Below are positions 43,441 to 51,649 of a stretch of DNA of 64,000 bases, in pieces. The translations under genes and the position numbers were made by a program. The notes under the pieces are model-generated. The model had not been told where the DNA came from. It saw nothing but the letters and a program-made list of their open reading frames with translations, and made no database searches. Numbering within the stretch: the first letter of the stretch is position 1; each line of letters begins with the position of its first letter. This DNA comes from Halorubrum persicum (GTDB lineage Archaea > Halobacteriota > Halobacteria > Halobacteriales > Haloferacaceae), in assembly GCF_002727125.1 (NCBI RefSeq), contig NZ_NHOA01000084.1, positions 119,604-183,603 on the forward strand, given 5' to 3'.

Positions 43441-43917
43441 TTACGCTTCGAGAACGTCGTCGTAGTCGCCGGCGTCGACGCGGTCGTCGAACGTCCGGGC
43501 GTCCTCGCCCTCGATGGTGACGCCGAGGGAGGCGCAGGTGCCGCCGACCTCCTTGGCGGCGTTTTTCACGTCGTACGCGAGCAGGTCGGTCGACTTCTGC
43601 TCGGCGACCTTCTTCACCTGTTCGATCGACATGTCGGCGACGAAGTCCTCCTGCGGCTCGCCGGAGCCGGTCTCGAAGCCGGCCTCGTCTTTGATCAGTT
43701 CGGCCGTCGGCGGGACGCCGACCTCGATCGTGAAGGAGCCGTCGTCGTCGTACTCGATGGTGACGGGCACTTCCATGCCGTCGAACGCGGCGGTCTCCTC
43801 GTTGATCTGCGACACGACGTCCTGAACGTCCACCGGCGTCGGTCCGAGCTCGGGACCGAGCGGCGGACCGGGGTTGGCCTGCCCGCCGGGGACGAGCGCT
43901 TCGATAGTTCCAGCCAT
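43441..43917 (-). CDS. rpl11: 50S ribosomal protein L11
   Basis: L11 binds the GTPase-associated centre of 23S rRNA. The 158-aa protein has the signature ALVPGGQANPGPPLGPELGPTPVDVQDVV and the C-terminal RNA-binding domain (STDLLAYDVKNAAKEVGGTCASLGVTIEG). An acidic C-terminal extension is typical of haloarchaea. A TATA-like TTAAAAG lies 29 bp upstream. No L1/L10/L12 genes are adjacent in the window. Confidence 0.97.
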   Translation of the reverse strand: MAGTIEALVPGGQANPGPPLGPELGPTPVDVQDVVSQINEETAAFDGMEVPVTIEYDDDGSFTIEVGVPPTAELIKDEAGFETGSGEPQEDFVADMSIEQVKKVAEQKSTDLLAYDVKNAAKEVGGTCASLGVTIEGEDARTFDDRVDAGDYDDVLEA

Positions 43918-44112
43918 ATCCGTACGAACCCGATGACGACTTTTAACGGTTGTTCTTTCGGGCAGGGGGAGCCAGCGGTTCGCACACTTCCGATATCGGC
44001 GTCGGGGCGGCCGTCGCCCGTCCGCGGGCGAACCGAGGGCGGGGATCGGTTACGGCCGCTCGTTCACACGGTGGGTGAACCGAGGCGGCGGCGCGGCTGG
44101 AGGAGTGGACGA

Positions 44113-45489
44113 CTACGGATCCGGAGTCGCCGACCCGTCTCCCGACCCCGACTCCCTCGCGGTGCGCCCGGGGAGGAACGTCCCGGTCTCGCGGCGGACG
44201 CCGACGAGGAGCACGGCGCCCGCGGCGAGCGGGAGGACGGCGCAGGCGGCGTAGATGGGTGCGAAGCCCACCGCCTCGATCAGCGGCAGCGACACCATCG
44301 GACCGAGGCCGCCCCCAACGTCGCCGAGGACGTTGTTCGTCCCCGACGCTCGGCCCATCCGCTCGTCGGGGGTCAGATCCGCGAGCAGCGCCATCATCGG
44401 GCCGCTCGTGCCGCCCTGCCCGGCACCGATGAAGACGCAGGCGAGGGCGAGCGAGGCCACCGACCCGGCGCGAGCGAGCAGCAGGAACCCGGCGAACGAG
44501 ACCACGAGGAACGTCAACAGTATCGGGGTCCTGGAGTCGCGGGTGTCCGAGATCCGCCCGCCGACGAACATGAAGCACGCCGCCGAGAGGACCGTCCCGG
44601 CCATGAACAGCCCCGACGTTCCCTGCGGAGCGAGCCCCAGCAGGGAGATGTCGTTTGCGCCGAGGAACAGCACGAGCGTGGAGAACAGCGCGCCGATGTA
44701 CGCGAACATCAGCCCGAAGTTGACCAGCCCGACCGTCAGCGCGGGGACCGCGGTGTCGATGTCCCACGGCCGGATCGACTCTTCCGACCGGTCGCTCGTG
44801 ACGTGCGTCTCCGGGACGTAGCGGTAGGCGACGACGCTGGCCGTCAGCGCGAACGCGGCGGCGACGGCGAAGGCCGCGACGTTGCCGGCGACCGCGGAGA
44901 CGACGCCGCCGAGCACGAGGCCGGCCGGGAATCCCATCGTGATGCCGCCGCGGACGACGCCCATGTTCGTCCCCCGCGAGCCGCTGTCCGAGAGGTCGGC
45001 GGCGATGGTGTACGCGGTCGCGAACACCGCGGCGGAGCCGACCCCCCAGAGGACCCGCGCGATCAAGAACCACGTCTCGGGGGCGACGACGGCCGCCACC
45101 GCAGCGAACCATCCCTCCGGGCCGACCGTCACCGGACCGGCCGCGAGCGCCGGCAGCGACGCCGCGAGCGGTCGAAGCGACTCGGCCGGCGGCATCACGA
45201 GCGCGGCGACGTAGCCGAGGGTCGCGACGCCCTCGACGAACAGGCCGAGTACGAACGGCGTTCTCGTCCCGTACCGGTCCACGAGGGCGCCGGCCGGCGC
45301 GTTGGCGACGAGCCGCACCCACCGGTTCGCGGAGAGGATCACGCCGACCATGAACGCCGAGATGCCGAGCACCGCGCCGAGGTTGGGCAGGATGGGGAAG
45401 ACGACGCCGCCGCCGAAGCCGACGAAGAAGGTGCTGGCGATCACCGCGAGCAGCACGGTCGGCGGCCGATCGATCCCGAGCAGCCCCAC
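44113..45489 (-). CDS. MFS transporter
   Basis: The 458-aa membrane protein shows about 12 helices. It has the MFS motif A region between helices 2 and 3 (NAPAGALVDRYGTRTPF) and a repeat of it in the second half (VGGRISDTRDSRTPILL). It starts with GTG 27 bp after the upstream TetR stop, so the two probably form a regulator-exporter operon. The arrangement suits drug or metabolite efflux. The substrate is unknown. Confidence 0.9.
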   Translation of the reverse strand: MGLLGIDRPPTVLLAVIASTFFVGFGGGVVFPILPNLGAVLGISAFMVGVILSANRWVRLVANAPAGALVDRYGTRTPFVLGLFVEGVATLGYVAALVMPPAESLRPLAASLPALAAGPVTVGPEGWFAAVAAVVAPETWFLIARVLWGVGSAAVFATAYTIAADLSDSGSRGTNMGVVRGGITMGFPAGLVLGGVVSAVAGNVAAFAVAAAFALTASVVAYRYVPETHVTSDRSEESIRPWDIDTAVPALTVGLVNFGLMFAYIGALFSTLVLFLGANDISLLGLAPQGTSGLFMAGTVLSAACFMFVGGRISDTRDSRTPILLTFLVVSFAGFLLLARAGSVASLALACVFIGAGQGGTSGPMMALLADLTPDERMGRASGTNNVLGDVGGGLGPMVSLPLIEAVGFAPIYAACAVLPLAAGAVLLVGVRRETGTFLPGRTARESGSGDGSATPDP

Positions 45490-45516
45490 GTCAGTCGCCT
45501 CGTTTCGGGGCGCCGG

Positions 45517-46242
45517 TCATTCGCTCCCGCTCTCGTCGACGGGCGCCATCGCCGCGATGCCCGCCTCGAGCGACGGCAGTTCCGCGCCCTCTGCGAGGAG
45601 CGGCTCGACGATTCGTCGGAGGGTCGCTTCCGCGACCGCTCGCGTGTAGGTCGGCTCGGGGCCGGAGCCCTCCGGGTCCCCGCCGTCCCCCTCCGACCCG
45701 TCACCGTCGACCGCGTCCGCGCCCCGACTGAGCGTGATCTGTCGCGTCCGCGCCCCGTCGAGGGTCGCGACCAGCAGCGCCGCGGTCTCCCCGACGTCGA
45801 CGTCGCGGAAGACCCCTTCTTCGATCCCCGATTCGAGAATGTCGACGACGGTCCCCCGGAGCAGGTCGTCGCTCCGGGCGAGCTGGTTCCGGATCGGCTC
45901 GTTGAACGGCCCCTGCGTGCGGAGTTCGAGAAGCGCGATGTGGAACGCCTCGCGATCGACGGCTCCGGAATCGAAGACGAACCAGCCGATGAACCCCACG
46001 AGGCGCTCGGCGGGGGGGTCGTCCGCGTGAGCCGCGATGCGGTTCTCGGAGTCGGTGATGACGCGGTCGAGAAAGGCGACGAGCAGGTCCTCCTTGGTGT
46101 CGTAGTGGTAGTGGAGCAGCGACTTGCTCTTCGAGCACTCGTCGGCGATGTCCTGCATCGTCAGGCCGGCGTAGCCGTGGGCGCGGAGCGCGTGGTAAAC
46201 CCCGTCCATGATCTCGTCGGCCGCGCCCGGCTGGTCGCTCAT
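45517..46242 (-). CDS. TetR/AcrR family transcriptional regulator
   Basis: The 241-aa protein has an N-terminal TetR HTH (GYAGLTMQDIADECSKSKSLLHYHYDTKEDLLVAFLDRV) and a helical ligand-binding C-terminal domain. A Gly/Asp-rich linker (GDGSEGDGGDPEGSG) splits the last helices. It sits behind a near-ideal palindrome and heads an operon with an MFS exporter, so it probably represses itself and the exporter until an effector binds. Confidence 0.93.
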   Translation of the reverse strand: MSDQPGAADEIMDGVYHALRAHGYAGLTMQDIADECSKSKSLLHYHYDTKEDLLVAFLDRVITDSENRIAAHADDPPAERLVGFIGWFVFDSGAVDREAFHIALLELRTQGPFNEPIRNQLARSDDLLRGTVVDILESGIEEGVFRDVDVGETAALLVATLDGARTRQITLSRGADAVDGDGSEGDGGDPEGSGPEPTYTRAVAEATLRRIVEPLLAEGAELPSLEAGIAAMAPVDESGSE

Positions 46243-46260
46243 TGACTGACCAGTCAGTCA
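46243..46260. promoter_or_regulatory. TetR-type operator touching the start codon
   Basis: The perfect 8-bp arms TGACTGAC and GTCAGTCA with CA between them lie immediately upstream of the leftward tetR ATG (46240-46242). A TATA-like element (GATTTACTG on the minus strand) is about 27 bp from the start, so a bound dimer would cover the transcription start of a leaderless mRNA. Confidence 0.8.
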
Positions 46261-46378
46261 GCGATCAGTAAATCCTTATCGATCGAGGAACCCGCCGGCC
46301 GCTACGCCGGACGGAGCAGCGGCTCAGCGGTGTAGAACAGTCGAAAAGCCGATACTCCCGTGAACGTCGTCGCCGGAG

Positions 46379-46573
46379 TTACAGGCGGGTGACGTTCGTC
46401 GCGCGCGGACCCTTGTCCGCTTCCTCGATGTCGAACTCGACTTCCTGACCCTCTTCGAGGTCCGGGCCGCCGACGTCCTCCATGTGGAAGAACACGTCCT
46501 CGTCCGCGTCGTCAGTCTCGATAAATCCGTAGCCGCCAGTGTCGTTGAAGAAGTCAACTTCGCCTTTCGCCAT
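46379..46573 (-). CDS. cspA: Cold shock protein (CspA family)
   Basis: The 64-aa single-stranded nucleic-acid-binding OB-fold protein begins [33 protein letters not shown], with RNP-1 GYGFIE and RNP-2 DVFFH intact, and ends [13 protein letters not shown]. It is acidic, as in haloarchaea. A TATA-like CTTTTATGC precedes it. It is divergent from the sdh operon. Confidence 0.96.
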   Translation of the reverse strand: MAKGEVDFFNDTGGYGFIETDDADEDVFFHMEDVGGPDLEEGQEVEFDIEEADKGPRATNVTRL

Positions 46574-46699
46574 TGCATCCGTACTCGAGGGCGGACCGCA
46601 TAAAAGGCTTCCGCGAGCGAGACGGACATGCCACCGTGCGCCACACCTCGGAGTGTTGTGAGCCGCGTCCGGGGGACCAGGTTCCACTCGTCGGACGGG

Positions 46700-46746
46700 G
46701 TCGCGTGCCCACGCCGGACAGAGTCGCGTGCCACACGCCGGACAGA
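46700..46746 (+). repeat. 23/24-bp tandem duplication upstream of sdhC
   Basis: Bases 46700-46722 and 46723-46746 are the same sequence with a single base inserted in the second copy. The shared core is GTCG...CGCCGGACAGA. It lies in the 260-bp gap between cspA and sdhC, which otherwise holds only the two divergent promoters; the sdhC TATA-like region is near 46795-46810. Confidence 0.6.
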
Positions 46747-46833
46747 ACGACCCCGGATGCGGGAGGGGGATCTGTCGGGGTGGATCCCGCCGTGTTAGTA
46801 ACTACTATACGACCGCGGTTGAAACCGGTAGGT

Positions 46834-47262
46834 ATGAGTCAGTCGTACAATCGAGGCCTCATCGAGGACTTCAGCCGCTGGCGGGAGTTCCAAGCGGGGA
46901 TGTGGGCCTGGATCTTCCATAAGTTCACGGGGTGGGTGCTCATCGGCTATCTGTTCACTCACATCGCTGTGTTGAGTACCGCGATCCCGGCAGCCAACGG
47001 CGCGACGATGATGTTCCAGGGCTCGGAAACCGACGTGTTCACGGGGACGATCGTCAGCCTCGAAGGGTTGCTGCTGGTTCGCATCTTGGAGGTCGGCCTG
47101 CTCGCGGTCGCCGTCTTCCACATGCTCAACGGCACCCGGCTCCTCCTCGTCGACCTCGGAGTCGGGCTGGAGGCACAGGACAAGAGCTTCTACGCGTCGC
47201 TGATCCTGACCGGAGCGATCACCGTCGCGTCCGTTCCGACCTTCATCGCGGGGGCGTTCTGA
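46834..47262 (+). CDS. sdhC: Succinate dehydrogenase cytochrome b subunit SdhC
   Basis: SdhC is one of two membrane anchors of complex II carrying haem b and quinone sites. The 142-aa protein has three helices, with His residues in [12 protein letters not shown] and [16 protein letters not shown] suitable for haem ligation. The N-terminus [21 protein letters not shown] is characteristic. The next gene begins two bases after its stop. Confidence 0.93.
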   Translation: MSQSYNRGLIEDFSRWREFQAGMWAWIFHKFTGWVLIGYLFTHIAVLSTAIPAANGATMMFQGSETDVFTGTIVSLEGLLLVRILEVGLLAVAVFHMLNGTRLLLVDLGVGLEAQDKSFYASLILTGAITVASVPTFIAGAF

Positions 47263-47263
47263 G

Positions 47264-47638
47264 ATGGCTGAGCGCTACTCCTCGTTCAACTCCGGCGGTC
47301 GGATGTGGCTGATCCAGCGCGTCACGGCGGCGTTCCTGCTGGTCGTGCTGGCGTTCCACTTCTTCCTGCTCCACTTCGTCCACCACGCCGACGAGGTCAC
47401 GCTCGCGGCGAGCTCGGCGCGGATGGAGCAGCTGAGCTACTACTCGCTGATGGTGCTGTTCCTCGTGACCGCGACGTTCCACGGGGTCAACGGCGTGTAC
47501 AACGCCCTCGTCAACCAGGGGCTCACCGGTACCAAGCGCACGGTCGTCAAGTGGTCGCTCGTGGCCGCGAGCGTCGTGCTACTGTTCCAGGGGATTCGGA
47601 CGGCGAACGCGTGGGCGGGCGGCTTCCCACTGCTCTGA
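47264..47638 (+). CDS. sdhD: Succinate dehydrogenase membrane subunit SdhD
   Basis: The 124-aa three-helix membrane protein has RMWLIQRVTAAFLLVVLAFHFFLLHFVHH and VTATFHGVNGVYNALV, giving several His residues near the membrane faces. It lies between sdhC and sdhB with a 1-bp gap before and 3 bp after. It anchors the Fe-S and flavoprotein subunits. Confidence 0.93.
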   Translation: MAERYSSFNSGGRMWLIQRVTAAFLLVVLAFHFFLLHFVHHADEVTLAASSARMEQLSYYSLMVLFLVTATFHGVNGVYNALVNQGLTGTKRTVVKWSLVAASVVLLFQGIRTANAWAGGFPLL

Positions 47639-47641
47639 ACT

Positions 47642-48532
47642 ATGAGTACACAGACACCGACACAGACGGAGGAATCGAGCGAGACCGACGCCGAGGCGGA
47701 CGTTCCCTCGAAGGGCGACGAGCGCCGCGACGAGAAGCGGCGACGCGCCGCCGAGGAGCGGGCGCGCCGACAGGCCGAAGAGGCCGAGAAGGCCGCCGCC
47801 GACGAGGAGACGATCGAGCTGAAGGTGTTCCGGTACGACCCCGAGATCGAGGGGAAACAGGAGCCCCGATTCGACACGTTCCACGTCCCGTTCACGAAGG
47901 GGATGACCGTCCTCGACGCCCTGATGTACTCGCGGGACACGTACGACTCCTCGCTCACGTTCCGACACTCCTGCCGGCAGGCGGTTTGCGGCTCCGACGC
48001 GATGTTCGTCAACGGCGGCCAGAAGCTGGCGTGTAAGACCCAGATCTCGGACCTCGAAGAGCCGATCCGAGTCGAGCCGCTCCCGCACGCGGACGTTCGG
48101 AAGGACCTCGTCGTCGACTTGGAGCACTTCTACGACCAGATGGAGGCCGTCGAGCCGTACTTCCAGACGAACGAGTACCCCGACGGCGAGCTGGAGGAGC
48201 AGCGGCAGACGCGGGAGAACCGCGAGAAGATCAAGATGTCGACCCGGTGTATCTGGTGTAGCGCGTGTATGTCCTCGTGTAACATCGCCGCCGGCGACAA
48301 CGAGTACCTCGGCCCCGCCGCGATCAACAAGGCCTACCGGTTCGCGATGGACGAGCGCGAGGGCGAGGACATCAAACAGCAGCGGCTGGAGATCATCGAA
48401 CAGGAGCACGGCGTCTGGCGGTGCCAGACCCAGTTCTCCTGTACCGAGGTGTGCCCGAAGGACATCCCCCTCACCGAGCACATCCAGGAGCTGAAGCGCG
48501 AAGCGGTCAAGAACAACCTGAAGTTCTGGTGA
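47642..48532 (+). CDS. sdhB: Succinate dehydrogenase iron-sulfur subunit SdhB
   Basis: The 296-aa protein passes electrons from FAD to the quinone site. The N-terminal ferredoxin domain has HSCRQAVCGSD (about residues 109-117) and a later LACKTQ for the 2Fe-2S cluster. Ser or Asp replaces one usual Cys of that region, so ligand assignment needs care. The C-terminal domain has CIWCSACMSSC (near 201-211) for 4Fe-4S and CQTQFSCTEVCPKD for 3Fe-4S. The first 55 residues are a charged, helical Arg/Glu/Ala extension not needed for clusters. Confidence 0.96.
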   Translation: MSTQTPTQTEESSETDAEADVPSKGDERRDEKRRRAAEERARRQAEEAEKAAADEETIELKVFRYDPEIEGKQEPRFDTFHVPFTKGMTVLDALMYSRDTYDSSLTFRHSCRQAVCGSDAMFVNGGQKLACKTQISDLEEPIRVEPLPHADVRKDLVVDLEHFYDQMEAVEPYFQTNEYPDGELEEQRQTRENREKIKMSTRCIWCSACMSSCNIAAGDNEYLGPAAINKAYRFAMDEREGEDIKQQRLEIIEQEHGVWRCQTQFSCTEVCPKDIPLTEHIQELKREAVKNNLKFW

Positions 48533-48584
48533 GCACGGTGGACACGCTCAAGTCACTCCGAACCTAACGAGAGATCATACAACA

Positions 48585-50414
48585 ATGCACGAACACGACG
48601 TTATCGTTGTCGGCGCCGGGGGGGCGGGACTCCGGGCGGCGATCGCGGCACAGGAAGCGGGAGCCGACGTGGCCATCGTCTCGAAACTCCACCCGGTCCG
48701 ATCGCACACCGGTGCGGCAGAGGGCGGCATCAACGCGGCGCTGCGCGACGCCGACTCCTGGGAGGACCACGCCTACGACACGATGAAGGGGTCCGACTAC
48801 CTCGGGGACGCCCCGGCGGTCGAGGCCCTCTGTCAGGAGAGCCCCGAAGAAGTCATCCAGCTCGAACACTGGGGTATGCCCTTCTCCCGCGAGGAGGACG
48901 GACGCGTCTCCCAGCGACCGTTCGGCGGCCTCTCCTTCCCCCGGACGACGTACGCCGGCGCGGAGACCGGCCACCAGATGCTCCACACGATGTACGAGCA
49001 GGTGGTCAAACGGGGGATCACGGTGTACGACGAGTGGCACGTGATGGACCTCGCCGTCACCGACGAGGAGGACCCGGCGGAGCGGACCTGCCACGGCGTC
49101 GTCGCGTACGACATCCAGAGCGGCGAGATCAGCGGGTTCCGCGCCGAGAACGGCGTCATCCTCGCGACCGGCGGGATGGGACAGGTGTTCGATCACACCA
49201 CGAACGCGGTCGCGAACACCGGCGACGGCGTCGCCATGGCGTACCGCGCGGGCGTCCCGATGGAGGATATGGAGTTCATCCAGTTCCACCCGACGACGCT
49301 GCCGTCGACGGGCGTCCTCATCTCTGAGGGGGTCCGCGGCGAGGGGGGTATCCTCTACAACGAGGACGGCGAGCGGTTCATGTTCGAGCACGGCTACGCG
49401 AACAACGACGGCGAGCTCGCCTCTCGGGACGTGGTCTCGCGCGCCGAGCTGACCGAGGTCAACGAGGGTCGCGGTATCGAGGACGAGTACGTCCACCTCG
49501 ACATGCGCCACCTCGGCGAGGAGCGCATTCTCGACCGACTGGAGAACATTCTCCACCTCGCGGAGGACTTCGAGGGCGCCGACGGGCTCACGGAGCCGAT
49601 GCCGGTCAAGCCCGGCCAACACTACGCGATGGGCGGCATCGAGACGAACGAGTTCGGGGAGACCGTCATCGGCGGCCTCTACGCCGCCGGCGAGTGCGCC
49701 TGCGCGTCGGTCCACGGCGCGAACCGCCTCGGCGGCAACGCCCTCCCCGAACTCATCGTCTTCGGCAAGCGCGCCGGGCGCCACGCCGCCGGCGAGGAGA
49801 TGGGCGAGGCCGAGGTCACGACCGGCAAGCAGGGCGACTGGGAGCCGGCCGACTACGAGTTCGAGATCGAGGTCGGCGAGGTCGGCGGACAGGGTCCCGC
49901 CGCGGCCGACGGCGGCGCGGTGGCGACCGACCCCGACGGCGTCCTCGAAGCCGAGGTCGAGCGCGCCAAGTCCCGCGTCGAGGAACTGCTCTCGCGGAAG
50001 GGACGCAACCACGCCGAGATCCGCTCGAAGGTCCAGGAGACGATGACCGCGAACGTCAACGTGTTCCGCGAGGAGGGCCGGCTCGCCGAGACGCTCGGCG
50101 ACCTCCGCGAGGCCCGCGAGGCGTACAAAGACGTCGCCGTCTCGGACCCGTCCCGGACGTTCAACACCGACCTCATCCACACGATGGAGACCCGGAACAT
50201 CCTCGACATCGCCGAGGCGCTCACGATGGGCGCCCTCGCGCGCGAGGAGTTCCGCGGCGCCCACTGGCGGAAGGAACACCAGGAGCGGAAAGACGAGAAC
50301 TGGCTGAAACACACCCTCATCTCGTGGAACGACGGCGAACCCGAACTCTGGTACAAGCCGACGATCCTCGAAGGTGAGAACAAGACCTACGAGCCGAAGA
50401 ACCGGTCGTACTGA
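48585..50414 (+). CDS. sdhA: Succinate dehydrogenase flavoprotein subunit SdhA
   Basis: The 609-aa flavoprotein oxidises succinate to fumarate. It has the FAD motif DVIVVGAGGAGLRAAIAA, the covalent-FAD histidine region RSHTGAAEGGINAA (His40), substrate loop HPTTLPSTGVLISEGVRGEGG, GGLYAAGECACASVHGANRLGGNALPELIVFGKRAG and the C-terminal fumarate-reductase helix domain. A 52-bp gap after sdhB precedes it. The stop lies in a 23-bp tandem duplication. Confidence 0.97.
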   Translation: MHEHDVIVVGAGGAGLRAAIAAQEAGADVAIVSKLHPVRSHTGAAEGGINAALRDADSWEDHAYDTMKGSDYLGDAPAVEALCQESPEEVIQLEHWGMPFSREEDGRVSQRPFGGLSFPRTTYAGAETGHQMLHTMYEQVVKRGITVYDEWHVMDLAVTDEEDPAERTCHGVVAYDIQSGEISGFRAENGVILATGGMGQVFDHTTNAVANTGDGVAMAYRAGVPMEDMEFIQFHPTTLPSTGVLISEGVRGEGGILYNEDGERFMFEHGYANNDGELASRDVVSRAELTEVNEGRGIEDEYVHLDMRHLGEERILDRLENILHLAEDFEGADGLTEPMPVKPGQHYAMGGIETNEFGETVIGGLYAAGECACASVHGANRLGGNALPELIVFGKRAGRHAAGEEMGEAEVTTGKQGDWEPADYEFEIEVGEVGGQGPAAADGGAVATDPDGVLEAEVERAKSRVEELLSRKGRNHAEIRSKVQETMTANVNVFREEGRLAETLGDLREAREAYKDVAVSDPSRTFNTDLIHTMETRNILDIAEALTMGALAREEFRGAHWRKEHQERKDENWLKHTLISWNDGEPELWYKPTILEGENKTYEPKNRSY

Positions 50415-50449
50415 ACGCCGGCACAGGGTCGTACTGAACGCCGGCACAG
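50404..50449 (+). repeat. Perfect 23-bp tandem duplication over the sdhA stop
   Basis: Bases 50404-50426 and 50427-50449 are identical, and the first copy contains the TGA stop at 50412-50414. The rest of the 245-bp gap to 50659 is somewhat AT-richer, with a T5 run near 50573 that could end the sdh transcript. The promoter of the next gene follows. Confidence 0.7.
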
Positions 50450-50659
50450 CCACGATCGATCCGGATCGTTCACGGTTTCCTATCCGTCGTCGGTCGAAAT
50501 CCGGCCGACGATCGCGGCCGTCGATGCGTTCTGCGCCGACAGTTCCGACCGCGTTCCGACGCGCTTTGGGCGTTTTTGCTCCGTTTCAGCCGGTCTCTGT
50601 GATTTCGACGATCGTTGAATAGGGGGTTTATTATCGTCGAACCCAATGCATCGGACAAG

Positions 50660-50887
50660 ATGTTAGAGACACAGACCGCACCCGCCGCGGCGCCGGCGCT
50701 TCCGCCGGAGCTGCAGTCTCCCCGGGCGAAGCTCGTCTACCTGTATCTGACGACGAACGGCGACGCCACCGTCTCGGAGATGGGCGAGTCGCTGGGGATG
50801 AAGAAGCTCTCGCTGTACAGTATTCTGAAGACCCTCCGGAAGGAGGATATGGTCGACTGCGACGGCGACACCTACGCGCTGAACTGA
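50660..50887 (+). CDS. Small winged-helix/HTH protein, 75 aa
   Basis: After a 20-residue Ala/Pro-rich tail the protein is one HTH domain (SPRAKLVYLYLTTNGDATVSEMGESLGMKKLSLYSILKTLRKEDMVDCDGDTYAL), of the MarR/TrmB-like small type. The ATG at 50660 is chosen because a TATA-like TTTATTATC lies about 27 bp upstream; the in-frame codon at 50615 is before that promoter. Confidence 0.82.
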   Translation: MLETQTAPAAAPALPPELQSPRAKLVYLYLTTNGDATVSEMGESLGMKKLSLYSILKTLRKEDMVDCDGDTYALN

Positions 50888-50969
50888 CGGAAACGGTCGT
50901 TCTTCTCGGGGCTCGACGCTTCGATCCCGCCAGCGGAGCGTTTACCAGCCCGCGGGACGCAGTGGGGCC

Positions 50970-51605
50970 GTGGACGCGAACCAGAAAGAGCTCCGGAACC
51001 CGTTCGGGATGGACACCGACTGCGAGAACTGTCCCGAGCTGTGCGGCCCCCGCGATCGCGTCGTGCACGGCTACGGCGACGTGGGCGGGGAGTTCCTCGT
51101 CGTCGGCGCGCGACCGAACGCCCCCGCCGAGGCCAACGGTATCCCCTTCACCGGTGCGGGCGCCGGCGAGCGGATACAGTCGATCTTCGCCGACCTCGGG
51201 TTCGTCCGGTCGGCGCCGGACGCGTCGGAGCCGGACGTACAGAACGCCTTCTTCACGAACCTGACGCGGTGTCGGCACCCCGAGCGCGAGCCGACCGACA
51301 GCGAGGTCGAGACCTGCGAGCCGTTCCTCAACGCGGAGATCCGGATGATAAACCCGCAGATCATCGTCCCCGTCGGCGAGCGACCGCTCCGCGAGCTGGC
51401 GGTCGAGTACACCACGCGGCGCCCGGATTCCTTCGACATCGACACCGAGCACGCCACGACGATCCGGGGACGGGGCTTCGAACTGGTGCCGATGAAGGAG
51501 CCGGCGGCGATGACTGACGACGAGGCGGACGCGTTCCGGACGCATATGCGCGAGAACGTGCTGAGTCGGGATTACCGACAGACGAAGGGGCGGCAGAGTC
51601 GCTGA
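50970..51605 (+). CDS. Uracil-DNA glycosylase family-like protein, catalytically degenerate
   Basis: The layout is that of family 4/5 uracil-DNA glycosylases: Cys18 and Cys21 (CENC; also Cys25), then Cys101 and Cys116 spaced by 14 residues, the four 4Fe-4S ligand positions. Normally motif 1 is GEAPG followed by GxPFVGRAG; here it is VVGARPNAPAE...GIPFTGAGAGE, with the catalytic Glu position not acidic. The C-terminal HPS motif is absent (VPMKEPA). It may bind DNA or an Fe-S cluster without base excision. The start is GTG. Confidence 0.75.
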   Translation: MDANQKELRNPFGMDTDCENCPELCGPRDRVVHGYGDVGGEFLVVGARPNAPAEANGIPFTGAGAGERIQSIFADLGFVRSAPDASEPDVQNAFFTNLTRCRHPEREPTDSEVETCEPFLNAEIRMINPQIIVPVGERPLRELAVEYTTRRPDSFDIDTEHATTIRGRGFELVPMKEPAAMTDDEADAFRTHMRENVLSRDYRQTKGRQSR

Positions 51606-51649
51606 AGGCGCTCGTACGACCGAACGTCGGGCGGCCAGAGCCCCCGCGA

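Noticed and set aside
43933..46245. Open frame of 770 codons on the plus strand across the MFS and TetR genes
   Set aside because: Arg/Glu/Asp-rich nonsense antisense to two genes with clear motifs and an operator.
48564..50453. Open frame of 629 codons antisense to sdhA
   Set aside because: sdhA carries all family motifs; the antisense frame has none.
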